From Brachypodium distachyon (taxonomy: Eukaryota; Streptophyta; Magnoliopsida; Poales; Poaceae), in assembly GCF_000005505.3 (NCBI RefSeq), contig NC_016132.3, positions 3,472,001 to 3,536,000 on the forward strand: DNA of 64,000 nt, given 5' to 3'. The position numbers were made by a program, and so were the translations under genes. Shown in pieces: positions 1 to 13,300 of the stretch. Under the pieces are notes generated by a model, which saw only the letters and a program-made list of their open reading frames with translations, was not told where the DNA came from and did not search any database. The stretch's first letter is position 1. Every line of letters starts with the position of its first letter.

Positions 1-3000
1 GATCCATCGATCTTAGTACCTTTTTAAATTATTTCGCCTCCTTAGTGCACGGTGCTTAATGCTGTCACTAATATCCCCTGCAAAAAGGCTTATCCTACAC
101 CGCATCCCTAATTTCGGTACGTGACGCTGTCGGGCGCCGGCCCCTGGCAACAAGATTATTTGCTTTCGGTAGTCAAAGCCTATGGGGTATCTTCATGGGA
201 TTTTCTTTTTCAGAAATTCATTCATGTGGTTTTCTTGTTTTGGTAAAAGGACATGCAAAACCTACCTAAGCTAGTACTAGATGCTTTGCCAGGTGAGAGT
301 GACACACCATGCATTAGCCGTACGTAGTACTAATATAGTCCATTAACTATAATGTGTTATTAGCACTAAGTTAATGAATAATGGTTTTCTGTATCTTAAT
401 TTCGAAATTGGACAAAATAAAATTAATATTTAATTTTTAGATCTAAATCATACTTGTTTTCACTTCTCACAAGATAAAAATACGTTTGTCGTGAAATATT
501 AGGTGAAAAATTATTCTTGCAAAACTAGAAAGCAAACTCCATAGAAACCATTTTAAGAAGTTTTTCTTTAAAATAGCATATGGCATAGGTGTGATACTCT
601 ACAAGGATGTAAAAATTTTAGTCCAAACTCGATCACATTATGAAGGAATTGAAAAGAGACATATATAAATGAATAGTTTCACGCAGTGACGAATTAATCG
701 TTATTCATGATGAATTTGTTTTTTCCCTGTGTCGAAAAAAAATTGAGTTTGGACTTCAACACGTATATAGAACATGACTTCCCCAACTTATGCTATTTTT
801 TAAAACTTCTACGATATAGTTTTCATAGAGTTTTCGTCGTAAAGATGGTTTCTTACGTGTATCCTTGGATTTAATATTTTCCCCTTTCCGGGTCCCAGTT
901 GTAATCGGGTGCTGTGGTGTTCTCTGACTCGCCTTAAGTTAATACTATCAAGTATAGGAAGAGTTACCTAAAAAAATAGACAGCACATGTCCTATCCAAT
1001 GAATTATGATAATGCACTGTAATATCGAAGTCGTTTATTGGACAACGCACTTCTCTCTGCAAGACAACAATCATGACTGAATTTTGCACTGAACTGCCCA
1101 GTGGCTACAAATGGCTACCCACATGGCCTGTTAATTAACCATAGACTTTACCATATACACGGAGTTCGATCATTATAGTTCTTTTTTCGCACAGAGTTCG
1201 ATCGATACGCAAACTATCAAGAGCGCATCCATATACACGGATCTTGTCAGTTATCACCTCTTGTCTGGGCTTGGCTAGGCTAAAAAGCCATGGTGACTAG
1301 ACGATTCACCACCAGCACTCAAGGACAAATCAACGTCTGACCGGCCGGATTTAACCTTTGTTAATTCCCATCTTTTATTTGTTTCGGTCCTAAGAACCAA
1401 AACGGTGCTACTATGTCTTTACTTGATCAGAGTGTATATCAATCACTAGCTAGCTAGACGCCAACTTTTACACAACATGCAGCATGACACAGGGTCCGCT
1501 CTATCAATATATAGCTAGCTGCTAGCCTTTGCATGCCACCACATCCATGTCCCATAGCTGGCTAGCCAGTAGTATATATGGAAAGCCATTTTTTATCCCC
1601 AATATCCTTTTTCTGTTTTGGGGAATCGAATCTAAGCCATATCTGATCTTGCTTGCTCACAACATAGAGTGACTTTAGCATGAGTTGTCGATCCAACAAT
1701 TTTTCATGGGAAAAAGAATATTTTTGTCATCTCCTGTTGAAAAGAGCCACAGTGAAATTTGCAGAGCGACACATTTGTTTTGTTTAACCACACAGATGAA
1801 CTTCTTTTCTACGAAAAAATAGAATATATATAAAAGGCTCAAACAATTACACGTTTATTTACTTATATTTTTAAATTCATTGAATTTTGTTTTTGCAATT
1901 ACTGCTCAAACTAAGTGAGTGCGCACCGTAGACCTGTTCGTGGAGAGGTGCAAAAAAGTGACCCTGATATTATCCTACTTAGTTCAAAAATGGACTAGAA
2001 TTTTAAAATCACATCACTGAACTAAGGAGGGTTGGAGGTCAACATGTGGGCATTCCAACAAGACTCCAACACAAATTGTCTAGGGACATTGTCAGGAAAA
2101 TACGACAAGCCAAATTGTGGAACTAGGAAGTTTTACCTTCCATGTGGATGGCACACGATGTCGAGCAACCAACATAATTTTTTTACAATACGCAAACAGT
2201 AGTGTTGAAATTTATGAACACAGGAATTGAATATATATTGTCTTCATTTCTCATATTAATTAACAACTTGCTCTGATCAGCTCAACAACTAGCCCCGGTC
2301 GTGCACACAATCCAACATCGACCGAAGGTCCAAACATTTATCATGTGACCGAAAATCGACTATAGATATGCATGCATACAGATATACAGATCATAGTAAT
2401 CATGGTCCATGGAGCAAACTCTCACCGGTGGAAGCATTTGTACATGCTGCACCTTTCCACACATACATACACGCATAGCTTGCTAGGGTTAGGGAACATT
2501 GGGACAAAGTGTGTGAGGGTGGTGGGTGGCGAGGGGTAATGTGATGTCCTTTGGTGAGGCTGGAGGGTGCTAGCTAGATACAAAGGAGAAATAATAGGGA
2601 GGGGTTGGAGTATAGTGTCTCCTAGCTGACACAACCTCCATCATCACTGAGAGCTCAGTGGAAAGAAAGAAACAAAGAAAACTATAGCATGCGCATCTAT
2701 ATAGCACATGAACAATGCTATGCAAGAATCATGCACTCGGGATTTTTTGCCATGTTAGTGTTAGAAACTCTCAAGTATAGGACAATAACACACATTAGAG
2801 CTAGCCATAGCTCTCAAGTATAGGGTACTACTCCCTTTGCTTGGCAAGAGAAGAGGAGACATATGTTGGCCTTTGTTGCTTCTCAAGCACCATAGATCAG
2901 GGACAGGACATTTTGTCATTGGGAATGTGAAGCGATCGCTGTGGAAGAAAAGCAGTCGGGATATGTTTGTGAAAATGTGCTGTCTATCATGATGAAATCC

Positions 3001-4227
3001 TAGAGGATGTATAGTATGCCTAGCTATACCTAGAGCATTTTTTCCTTCTGTTTGTCTTGACCTCCTTTTGCATCTTACTGCCGTAGATTAGTCAAGGCCG
3101 GGCATGAAAATTCGGTGCGAGTTCTTTGAATATTCGTTGTTTAAATAAAGTTCTGTCGGTGTGTGTAATTAGTACATTTCTTCAGCAAATATGTTTTCGA
3201 GGAATTTCAGCAAATATTTTCTAGTGGATGGTTTAATATAGTGAATATCAGTGTCGTGCGTCTTTGGGTTTTTTCGTGCAAGTGTGTTTTCCATGCATGT
3301 ACAATCAGTTTTATGATCTTGTTCTACTTTATTCTTGCCTCTTGATCTTTCGAACAAATTTGTCGATACGCTATTTTCAATTTGGGTTGCTACAAAAAGT
3401 ATGTTTAATATGCTCCCAAGTGTACCCCCAAGAAAAGCTACGTCCCATGTAAATATGCATCAGATAGTTATTGTTGCCTTCACTCTTCTTTCCGATGAGA
3501 CTTTTCTTCAAACATTAATAATGGCTAAAACTACTAATAAAATCCAGAGTTACAAATCATTGTCAATCGCAATCAAGGCATTGAACGGAGGGGGCAAAAT
3601 GACAAACTCAATTCGTCAAGTGCCCCATTAATTTGGGCATGTCATCTCACTGATTCACTTGCATCCATATAAGCCAAAAACATGTATAAAACTGGCCATT
3701 TCATTCTTATCTCTTTGTAGCTTCTTCATCCAGCAAGGGCCCCATAAGCATGAGCATTAGTCCCCTTTTATTTCCTTTTGTGCCACCACAAAGCACTAGA
3801 CAGAGGGACATGATCCAATTGCAAAATCTTAGCTTAAATACGATGTGGATTAACCTCCACTGCTAAACAGGGGATAAAAGCAGATGCGATATTATCTCAC
3901 ATGTCTGGGCATATGCACATATATGCCAGGTGGCAAAGAAGGTGGGGGTGAGTGGTCAAGAGACCAGCAGGTATATATATATGAGGATGACTTGTTTATT
4001 ATTCGCCACTATATATATTCTTTGTTTGCAGCCTATATGGTAGATGTGGCGAATTTTGATGTATGGTACTCTTCTGTCGTCTCTTATAAGATATACTAAC
4101 TTTGCATTAAGTCAAACTTATTAAAATTTGACTGAAGTATAGAAAAATCTACTAACATCTATAATGTAATTTAAATAGTTTTATTAATATGTCATGCTAT
4201 GCATGTTTATAGTATACTTATTTAATA

Positions 4228-4490
4228 CTCCCTCCGATCCATAATAAGTGTCTCAAATTTTGTACTAACTTAATACTAGTACTTTCTCCGTCCAACAAAT
4301 GATGTCTCAACTTTGACTAAATTTGAATGCATCTATACATTAAGTTATGTCCAGATACATCGAAATTTTGACAAACTTAGTACATCTTTTTGTAGATGGA
4401 GGATACATATTTTCTGTCGACTTGGTCAAACTTTAAAAAAATAAATTTTAGACACAGCTAGAACATCTTATAAAGAGAGAGAGAGAGTAG
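4228..4490. mobile_element. Nested, degenerate Stowaway-like MITEs
   Basis: A left end of the CTCCCTCCG type follows a TA at 4226-4227. A second left end (CTTTCTCCGTCC) starts about 55 bases further in, and its partner is a GATGGAGG-type end near 4397-4404. The outer right end (GAGAGAGAGAGTAGTA) is decayed. The arrangement suggests one small Tc1/mariner-type MITE inserted in another. A related nested pair recurs at 51.65-51.82 kb. Confidence 0.5.
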
Positions 4491-5727
4491 TATTTATTTC
4501 TTAAACGCTACATGCAAGTACTTCTTAAATGTTGGAATTTTCTAATAATGTTGGCGTTTTCACAGGCTGGTTATTTCTGGGGAATTGCTATCGAAAAAGT
4601 TTCTTGGACTGGTTGGGAAGAAAACAAGAGCCAGGGAGATTTCTTTTTGCGATTAATCCAGCATGGAGACTACAGAAGGAACACCGCAAAGTGCAAACAT
4701 AAAAAAACCGGCTGATTGTGGGCAGTGCTTAGAGAAGAGCCGAAAAGATAATTGAGATATACATCGATCGCCCGATCTTTGACATAAGCCAAGGCCTGCA
4801 GATAGACCACCAGGGGTGTCGATCGGTCTGTGCAGTCTGTCCTATTTTCAACATGGACAGGTTGTAGTATAATTTTTGCTTTTTGTCGGATGGATCGATC
4901 CTAGCTAAGTAAGTTGGTGCTTTGCGAGAGAGCGAGAGGTTCCTTGGCATTAGCGTTGGTCTTTCTTTGGTTCTTTTCTCTTGGACCGCGTCTTGGCATC
5001 TAGCACACATTATGCACGCTCGCACGTACGTACGTACCGCTTTACAACAAATTAACAAAACACGTGCAGATCGACGTATATGTACATGAACACATACACT
5101 TACACGCGTACATGCATACTAAAAAAAATCGGTTTTGCCGGTGAGAAGTCGTCTATTTTTAGGTCAAAGATCAACCGACGTGTTTTGGCCGTTCGTCGAT
5201 TGAGTTATGAATATGATGCGTTGATATTGAGTTTTTAGACTTTTGCTTATAACCTCAACCAACAAAAATACTGATACATGCATGTGGATGGACGCATGCA
5301 CGATATATGAGCACCGATCCCGGCCGTTTTAATTTTTCTACGGCCTGATCGATTCATGTGGGTGCTGAGAGGATCGGCACGCAGCCGCTCGATCCTTGTC
5401 ATCACTCCCAGCAGGCTCCCAGCCGCTGCATGCCGACCGAATTAAGCATCTAGCGGTAGTGTGGGCCGGCGGTAACAGATGAGCTCGATCATCATGATCA
5501 TGATCATCCCGATTATTCTCAGCCTGCAGCCAGATAGATGGGTATAGTAGTCCCGTAGCTACCTATACATATCATACATATCCGGTTCAAAAAATACATA
5601 GAGTATATCATACATGCATACATTATGATTCCCTTGCATGCAGTAGCGGCCGTGGCTACTGACAGCTGCGCGGCTGGCCCTGCATGCAGCCGCACACACT
5701 TGCCAGGCCCTCCTCGATCGGTCGCCG

Positions 5728-5755
5728 CTGGACTGGACTGGACTGGACTGGACTG
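5728..5755. repeat. CTGGA pentanucleotide microsatellite
   Basis: Five or more perfect tandem copies of CTGGA, seen directly. It lies in non-coding sequence. Confidence 0.85.
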
Positions 5756-7360
5756 AGATGGATATATAGATATGTGTCTAGCTAGACGATCAAATCTAAA
5801 AATATACGAGCATCTAAGCATGCATGCATATGAACGTACACAGACGGCCGGGATAAGCTAGCCTTGGGGAGCTCGATCGATCTCATCGGTCCACCGTATC
5901 TAGCCGGGCAAAGTTGTCCATATATGACCGCTGACGATACACAGTCACTTGACCGAGTCACTGACTGACTGGGGACACGACAGTGCACTCGAGTGTGCAT
6001 CGCGCCCTGTGCCGAACGCCTGCATGCATGAATGCCCGGCCGTGGTCGATCCGGCATACGTACGTACACGCGCCGGCCGCGCGCGGACTGGCAATTAACC
6101 AAACGGCCGCACCGTCGATCGGCCCCAAAATACAAATCCGAAGAAGGTGATGGGTGGATGGACTAGGCAAAGGAAGAAGGGCTACCTTGGCCCCTACACT
6201 ACATCCAGGCGCCGCCATGGACGCGCCAAAGGTCGTCAAGGACCACTAGCTGCTACTACGTACTGGCGGCTACACCGACCCACCGACCACCATTGGATCG
6301 GATTGCATTCATTTTGGAACTCTCTTTGGAGGCCAATCCACGTGCCTAAGCCGCAGCGCTCTCCATAGTGATCCCCTTCTTTGTCACTCTCTCCCACTCG
6401 CTCACTCACCCTGCGGCCGCTAAGCTTTAGCCATATATGCATGCGTGCACAAGAGCCCAAGTTGGGGGTCAAATATAATACGCCGGACTTGGCTAGCTTG
6501 GCCCGGCCCGCGGCACCAACGGCGGCGCGCGCCAAGCTTAGCAACCGGACAAGCGTTTTCGGTATTGGCGTACCGTTTGTCCTCGCTGCTAGCTGCAGCC
6601 TCCCTCCGCCGTTGCCGTCTTCCGTGACGTCCGCCGGATAGATAACGAGACAAACGCCACCCTTCCACCGCCATGCAGGCATATTCTCCCAACTGTTAAG
6701 AAAGGAAGAAAAGATATATAATGATGATACGAAATGCATGCAAAAAAGCTCTGCGTGCTGGGAGGCCTCTGTGTCCTGATCGATCTGTTTGCGTCGCGTA
6801 CCTCGAGTGCATGCAGTTTACTGCTGGAGTAGTGTAGTGCAGTTGGCAGAGGAAGGAGGGAGGGAGGGGAGATAGATGCTCTAGCTCGTCTGCCTTTCTT
6901 TCTCGGGTCGCATTGGACGGTCAGGTCAGTCCTTGGAAGCAAGTAGCAGTTGCTGCTGCTACGTCCAAAAGGGCATCGGGGACGGAGGACGGACAACCGA
7001 TCTGCATCGCCCGAAGCGGTCAAAAAGACTGGCCAGGTGTCGACCTTCCACAGGCGCGCTTAGCTCTACCTCCTGGATGCGGCAAATGCCCAGCGGATAT
7101 ATTCATTCCTTCTTCTTCTTCTGTCAAGGGTCCAGATCCATCGATACATCATCAGTGTCTGAGTCTTGGGCTGGCTATACATCTCACCTCTCGCGACAGA
7201 AAATTATTAATTTTACGTACGAGCAAAAGGTCCATCCATGTACTGCAAGTATCTTAATTGTACAGTGTGCGTGGCGTGTTGATATATAGTATGAATTTTA
7301 ACTAGCAATATTCGAGCTAGCTATAGGTACATTGCTGCTGGCTTGGCTTAATTAAGCTGA

Positions 7361-10300
7361 TCATCTGCGCTGGAAGTTGAGGTACTTGATGGCGAGCGCG
7401 AAGACGAGGGCGAAGAGCGCGCAGAAGCCGACGACCATGGTGGCCACGACGCCGAGGAAGTCGTGCCGGAACCCGAAGTGGCTCTCGAGGAACGCCGCGA
7501 CGGTGGTGGAGCTGGTGCCGTCGGCCAGCAGCAAGGGCTGGTCCAGGTCGCCGAACTGGGAGGTCAGGAGCCCGTACAGCGTCCACGACACCGGGTTGGC
7601 CCAGTAGTACCACCTCCACCACGCTGGGATGCGCTGCATTATTAATAAAAGCGTGTATCAGCATTAATTCACCAAGTTGCTGCTACTTGAGCTGAATATA
7701 TATACTCTAAGGATCAATTAAATAAATTTCTTTCTTGCAAATGTTGGACAGAACCACGAGAATGTGTGCTCATGTGCTTGTTGATCTGGGTTGTTCACTC
7801 ACAGCCTGGATAAGAGAAGAATACCCTCTTTGGAAAGGAAAAGAAAAGTTGACAAGCCTAGTGGTTCAGGCTTACGTGGTTCTGCATCACTGATGTATAA
7901 AGCCCATATGGCCTGATGCATTCTATACAGGCCAGCCAAACATATTAGGGCCCACCTAGGACAACCAATTTGCCCGACCAATTTCCTATTATATTCCATG
8001 AAATTACGCATTCAACTCTAGAACGCAAACAATAACAGATCTTAGGATCCCTAGAAAAAAAGAAAAAATAATCTTAGGACAATGCACCAATTATTGGTTG
8101 GATATTGTGCACTTCAAAAAATTCCCCCAAATAAATAAATCATTGATGCAAAACAATGGGTCATGGGTGTATAAGATAACAAGATCATATTTGATTTTCC
8201 CAAAGGCCTTCACTATAAAAAGTATACCCTAGGATTCAATCAGATCCAGGCAGTCAAAAGGAAAAAGGAAGTTAGCGGTTGGTTTTGTGAAGTCAGCAAG
8301 AGGATTGATGTTGGGTTCAAATCATGGGGTGGTGCTATTTCTTCCATACCTTCCTCGGGATCATGAATCCGCAGAAGAGATTCCATAGCGTGTAGAATGG
8401 GGCAGCAATGATAGGCGCAACCGTATGGTTTGGAGTAATCGCCGTTGTCATCATCCCATAGAAAGTGAAGTACAACAGAGTGAAGTACATGAAGAAGAGA
8501 AACCACAAGAACTTCACTCCTGTCCACTCAAATGAGCCCAAACTGTAGAAAATTGTACCATAGACAAGTGACTGCACAAGAATGTAAGGGAACTCCACTG
8601 TAACCTGCCAAAGAACAATGTGTTAAAAGTTCTACCGTCGTATATGAACACTAAACATAAATGTGCTGAGGGAACAGAAATTTACCAGAGAGAATGCGAA
8701 AGGTAATGCTGAATACATTCCAGCAGCTCGCTCTCTGTATGAAACAAATCTTTCGATGGAAATCACAGGTTGAACAGAAGTTGCGTTTGTAATTCCTATG
8801 AAAAGTACTGCTGCATACATGGCACCCATGGCATTGAATATATCATGTTGGGTCTCCCTGGCAATTATAAAACGAAATTATGATCAGCTCACTGGGAAGA
8901 CCACCATGTACAGGTATGCCGGAAAATTATTGATGTCAGAACCATCAGAGGACATACCTTCTAGAGCCGAATTTCCAGCAAATCGTCCCAAACATCAAGG
9001 AAATGATGACAGTATAGAAGAATCGAACTGCAGTGTACTGAGGATTCCTCCAGTATGATAGGTTTTGCTTCCATAAGCATGCAAGAAACTGAGCACAGAA
9101 TGGTTGAGCATACTTGGTAGAGAAAGTGAGCTCTTTCGATTCACTGGTCGGTTTGCTCAGGGTCTCAACCATTTCTTTGGTCTGCCTGAAATGCAAAACA
9201 CAAACATGTATTAGTGGTGAAAAGGTGACTGTGAAACATGTAGTGAGATTACAAGGGACTAGTGTTTACAGAAATAATTTTGACTGCCGATAGTATTCAG
9301 CAAAATCCACTCCAAGAATCTGCTCCATATGAGTACTTGTGACCTCCAACATCCATGCAGCAGGGTTATAGCCATCCCTGATTTTAGGCACTCCTGGAAT
9401 TGCCTGCTTGTAAACAGGATGTAAGTACGGCGGCTTGTCTAAGTTTCTTCAGTGAGAAAACACAGACTGCACAGCATACCTCAAAAAACTCAACCAGATT
9501 GCGTGATTTGGAACCCAAGGGGCCAGCATATATGAGTTGCCCTCCACGCTTCATAAACAAAAGCTGAGCAGCATAGCATATGCACAAGTTAGGAGAGGTG
9601 TGGACGGTTAATCTTAGTACGTACTGGTTCAAGGTAAAATCATGTAGGTATCTTAAGATCAACGAAACATTCGTAGATCAAGACTGGAATGAGAATAATT
9701 TAGGTGTCATATTCATTGTTGAAAACAGATATTCTGTAAAGAAAATGACCTCGTCAAAGGACTCAAATATGTCGATACTTGGCTGATGGATGGTGCACAC
9801 GATTGTCCGTCCTGTATTAACAATATTTCGTACAGTTCTCATCACAATGGCTGCAGACCTAGCATCCAATCCTGATGTGGGTTCATCCATAAACACAATA
9901 GAAGGATTTGCCACAAGCTCCACAGCTATCGTCAACCTTTTACGTTGTTCCGTAGACAAACCATTTACTCCTGGTAGGCCAACAAGAGCACCGCTTAGCG
10001 GATTCAGCTCAACAAGTTCCATCACCTCTTCCACAAAAGCCTATAAAAACAACCAGCAGGGATCAAAAGGGTAATATGACAATGTCTGGCACAGAAAACA
10101 TAGAGTTTCAGCCATTGCTTACCCTCTGAGTGTCATCATTGACATGAGAAGGCAACCGGAGGCATGCCGAGTATAACAATGACTCTATCACGGTCAAGCA
10201 AGGTGAATGAACATCATTTTGCTCACAATAGCCAGATATCCTAGTGAAAGTCTCTTGATTCTTAGGATACCCAGATATAGTAATGCTTCCTTCTATGAGT

Positions 10301-13300
10301 CCTCCTGTCTTCCGGCCAGCTAAAACATCCATCAGGGTGGTTTTACCGGCACCACTTACTCCAACAAGAGCTGTTAGTATCCCTGGCCTAAATGCTCCAG
10401 TAACATCAACAAGCAGTTGCAGGCGATCTTCTGCTATACCTTGTTTTTTCAATTCCTGCTAGCAAAAGTGGATTATGAATGCACGAATCATATACTCCCT
10501 CCAGTTCACAAATAAGTGACTTTTTGCACACTGGCACAATGTTCAAAATGTAATGTTGAGCACTAGTTTCTATTGTAATATTTCAGAAGTACCTTTCAAG
10601 ACAAATCTATTTAAATTAAATTGGCAGTCAAGTTTTCAATCTAAATATTTAAAATTAAACTGGCAGTCAAAATTTTAAAAGTTTGATTTAAAGATATGTC
10701 CAAAACATCACTTATTGTGAACCGTAGGGGATAGTTTTTTCAAACATTTTTTGTCATGCATATGGGCCACCTCTGACGTACCTCTGGTACATCAACATAG
10801 TAATTGATATTCTTGAAGCACATAGAAAGGGGTTGAAAGGGTAACACCATGCCCTTTTGTTCCTTGAGCTTAAGCCCTGGAACAGAGTCAATTAGGGGGC
10901 CACAATTAGTAAATGGTAAAAATACCTTGTGATGAGAACTGTATGCAAATATTTCACTCATCAAGCATTACCATTTAGTGAAGTTGAATGCAGATAAGAT
11001 CTCAGCTCTAAGGCCACTCTGTCACTCTTCTTTCTAGAATTCCTGTGTTTAATTGCATCCTTGGACACAACAGCTTGCATATTCCCGATTGCTGTGGAGG
11101 AAAATCACTAGTGACGATGAGAAACTACTTTGAACAAGTTCAAGTTATTTCGGTCTAATAAAGTAGTGTAAACTTACGGTTAAGAATTGTCAAGAACAAT
11201 GTAAATAAGGCATTCAAAACAATCGTGTAACCTAACAATGCTCCAACTCCAATCCAAAACCAATATTTTTCCTTGAATAATCCATATCCAGTCAGTACAG
11301 CTTCACCTAATGTGATGTTCTGGTCTCCAAATTGCTGCCATTAAACGAAATAAAGTAGAATAAGCATTCTAACAAATTCTGAACTATGTATGTCTAGTAA
11401 GAAATTTTTTAGTTACAAATGCCTTATTGTAGGTTCACAAGAAGAATATAATATATCTTAAGTAACTTGGGATTTCACATTTTTGCACCCACAAATATCC
11501 ATGTGTACCCGTTTGTTGGATACAACCAAATTAAGAAAATATAACAGACCGCTCCCATGATGTTCCTTCATTGACATCCTCGAAAGGGGAGTGGAATCAG
11601 GTGTTACCTTGCTCCAAGAACGTCCATGGAATTCATTTACGGAAATAGCATTTTGTGCATACATCATAGGAGATACCCAATAACCCCAAATCCACCAGAC
11701 CGGTATGCTTTCTGTTATAGTCAGGAACACGTAGCAACATATTAGACATATAATTTCGAAACATACTCTCAATTAGTTCATGATGTTTCAGAGAATTCAA
11801 CCTTTGGTTATGATGAATCCTCCAAGGATCATAACAACTAACAAAGCAAATGATCCAAAGGTATTAGCAACTATCATATTTCGGCCCAAAGATGCCATGA
11901 CCCGGAAAAGAGCCAAAGATGTCTGATGCAGAAAGAAAAGCAACAAAAATTGCCCCAGAAATCTGCACGCGGAAAAACTAAGATCAATCTTCCAATATAA
12001 AGATCTCGAAAGTTCTGAACAGAAAGTAAAATGAACAAAGTGATTTCATGGGATCAGTTACCTTGTGAATTGGGGGTCATAACCAACCACATAATATGTT
12101 ACAAGAACCCACATTCCTGATTCAATAAGTGAGGTTGGAATGCTCAGGAGCCAAGAGGGAAGCGTAAAAGCCCATGGTGGGTAGAAGTGCAAGTCTCTGT
12201 GCTTGTAAAGAACAGGAAGCTTTGTCACCAACATCGAGACTTCGGTAAAGCCGTTAAACAGAATCATCACTATTGCAAAATAGAGGGCTCCAAGATAAAG
12301 GATCCCATCATCAACTGAATCATGGTGCATTGTTGTTCGAAAAAAAACTGTCATTGTGATAAGGGCCACAAGTAGAAGCTGGCACAAAAAGGTCATGTTA
12401 GAACATCTTTCATTTGCTGTGAACAGAAGTCAGGGCAACTTGCACTGACAATAGATAGTAGCATGTGTTATTAATTTAATCAAAATACGAAGATATAGTA
12501 CACTCTACATATCAGGCAGTGCTCCTGCTGGGTTTCCCGAAAATAGAAAAAAACTTATGACTGGATATAACTAGAATAACATTCATGCACCAACTCAGAA
12601 ACGGTGCTAGCATTTGTAATAACTCCAATATAGCCCTATCTTTCTATTTCGAGCCAGTTTTAACCACTTTAAATCGCCAAAAACAATAATAACAAAGGGA
12701 AGCTAATGGCAGTTCACTTAAGACTGCTAAGGAAAAGTAGGAATATGGTACAAATTCTCACGGAAATAGTCTCTTAACCCCTTTCATGGAATTATAACAA
12801 TTGCAAGAACTCTTCATATAAAAATCGAACCCTTAGCTTGGTGAACTTAATTATAATTGCTTACATTTCATAGTGGATCATACTGATATATTAATTAAAA
12901 TAAATAAAAAGGACGTAAGTACCACTACTTATAATTCAGTCATCACTTTTACATGTCTAATTAAATGAGAAATCAAATATCTCAAATGTATGTTGTATGA
13001 TATATAAATTGTATGAGATATAAATTTTAATATTAAATTCTTTTGATAAGCCGAAGACTACAGTATACCACACTACTACACCCCTGCAATTGTGCAGGTC
13101 AATCAAATTGGCTAATTTATGTGAAGTGGCATGGTACTAATCTCCAAGATGAATCTCGTTGAAAATACCTGAATGAATTTGAAGACATAGATGAATGAGT
13201 TTCTTTTCATTAGCAGACGCTGCCACTGGAAGTTGGACTTCAGAATCTCGAGCCTCTTGACACCATAATTTGATCTTGAAAGAGCGGCAGGATGATTACG

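Larger units (their letters stand above)
1..7360. other. Intergenic region downstream of the ABCG gene
   Basis: No gene can be supported in this stretch. The open frames present are short, lack family motifs and overlap each other on both strands, which suits A/T-rich spacer at the left and GC-rich spacer at 5.9-7.1 kb. Recognisable content is a degenerate Stowaway-like element near 4.2-4.5 kb and a CTGGA microsatellite near 5.73 kb. The last 100 bases or so before 7361 are probably the 3' UTR of the minus-strand ABCG gene. I looked for conserved plant microRNA mature sequences by eye and saw none. Confidence 0.6.
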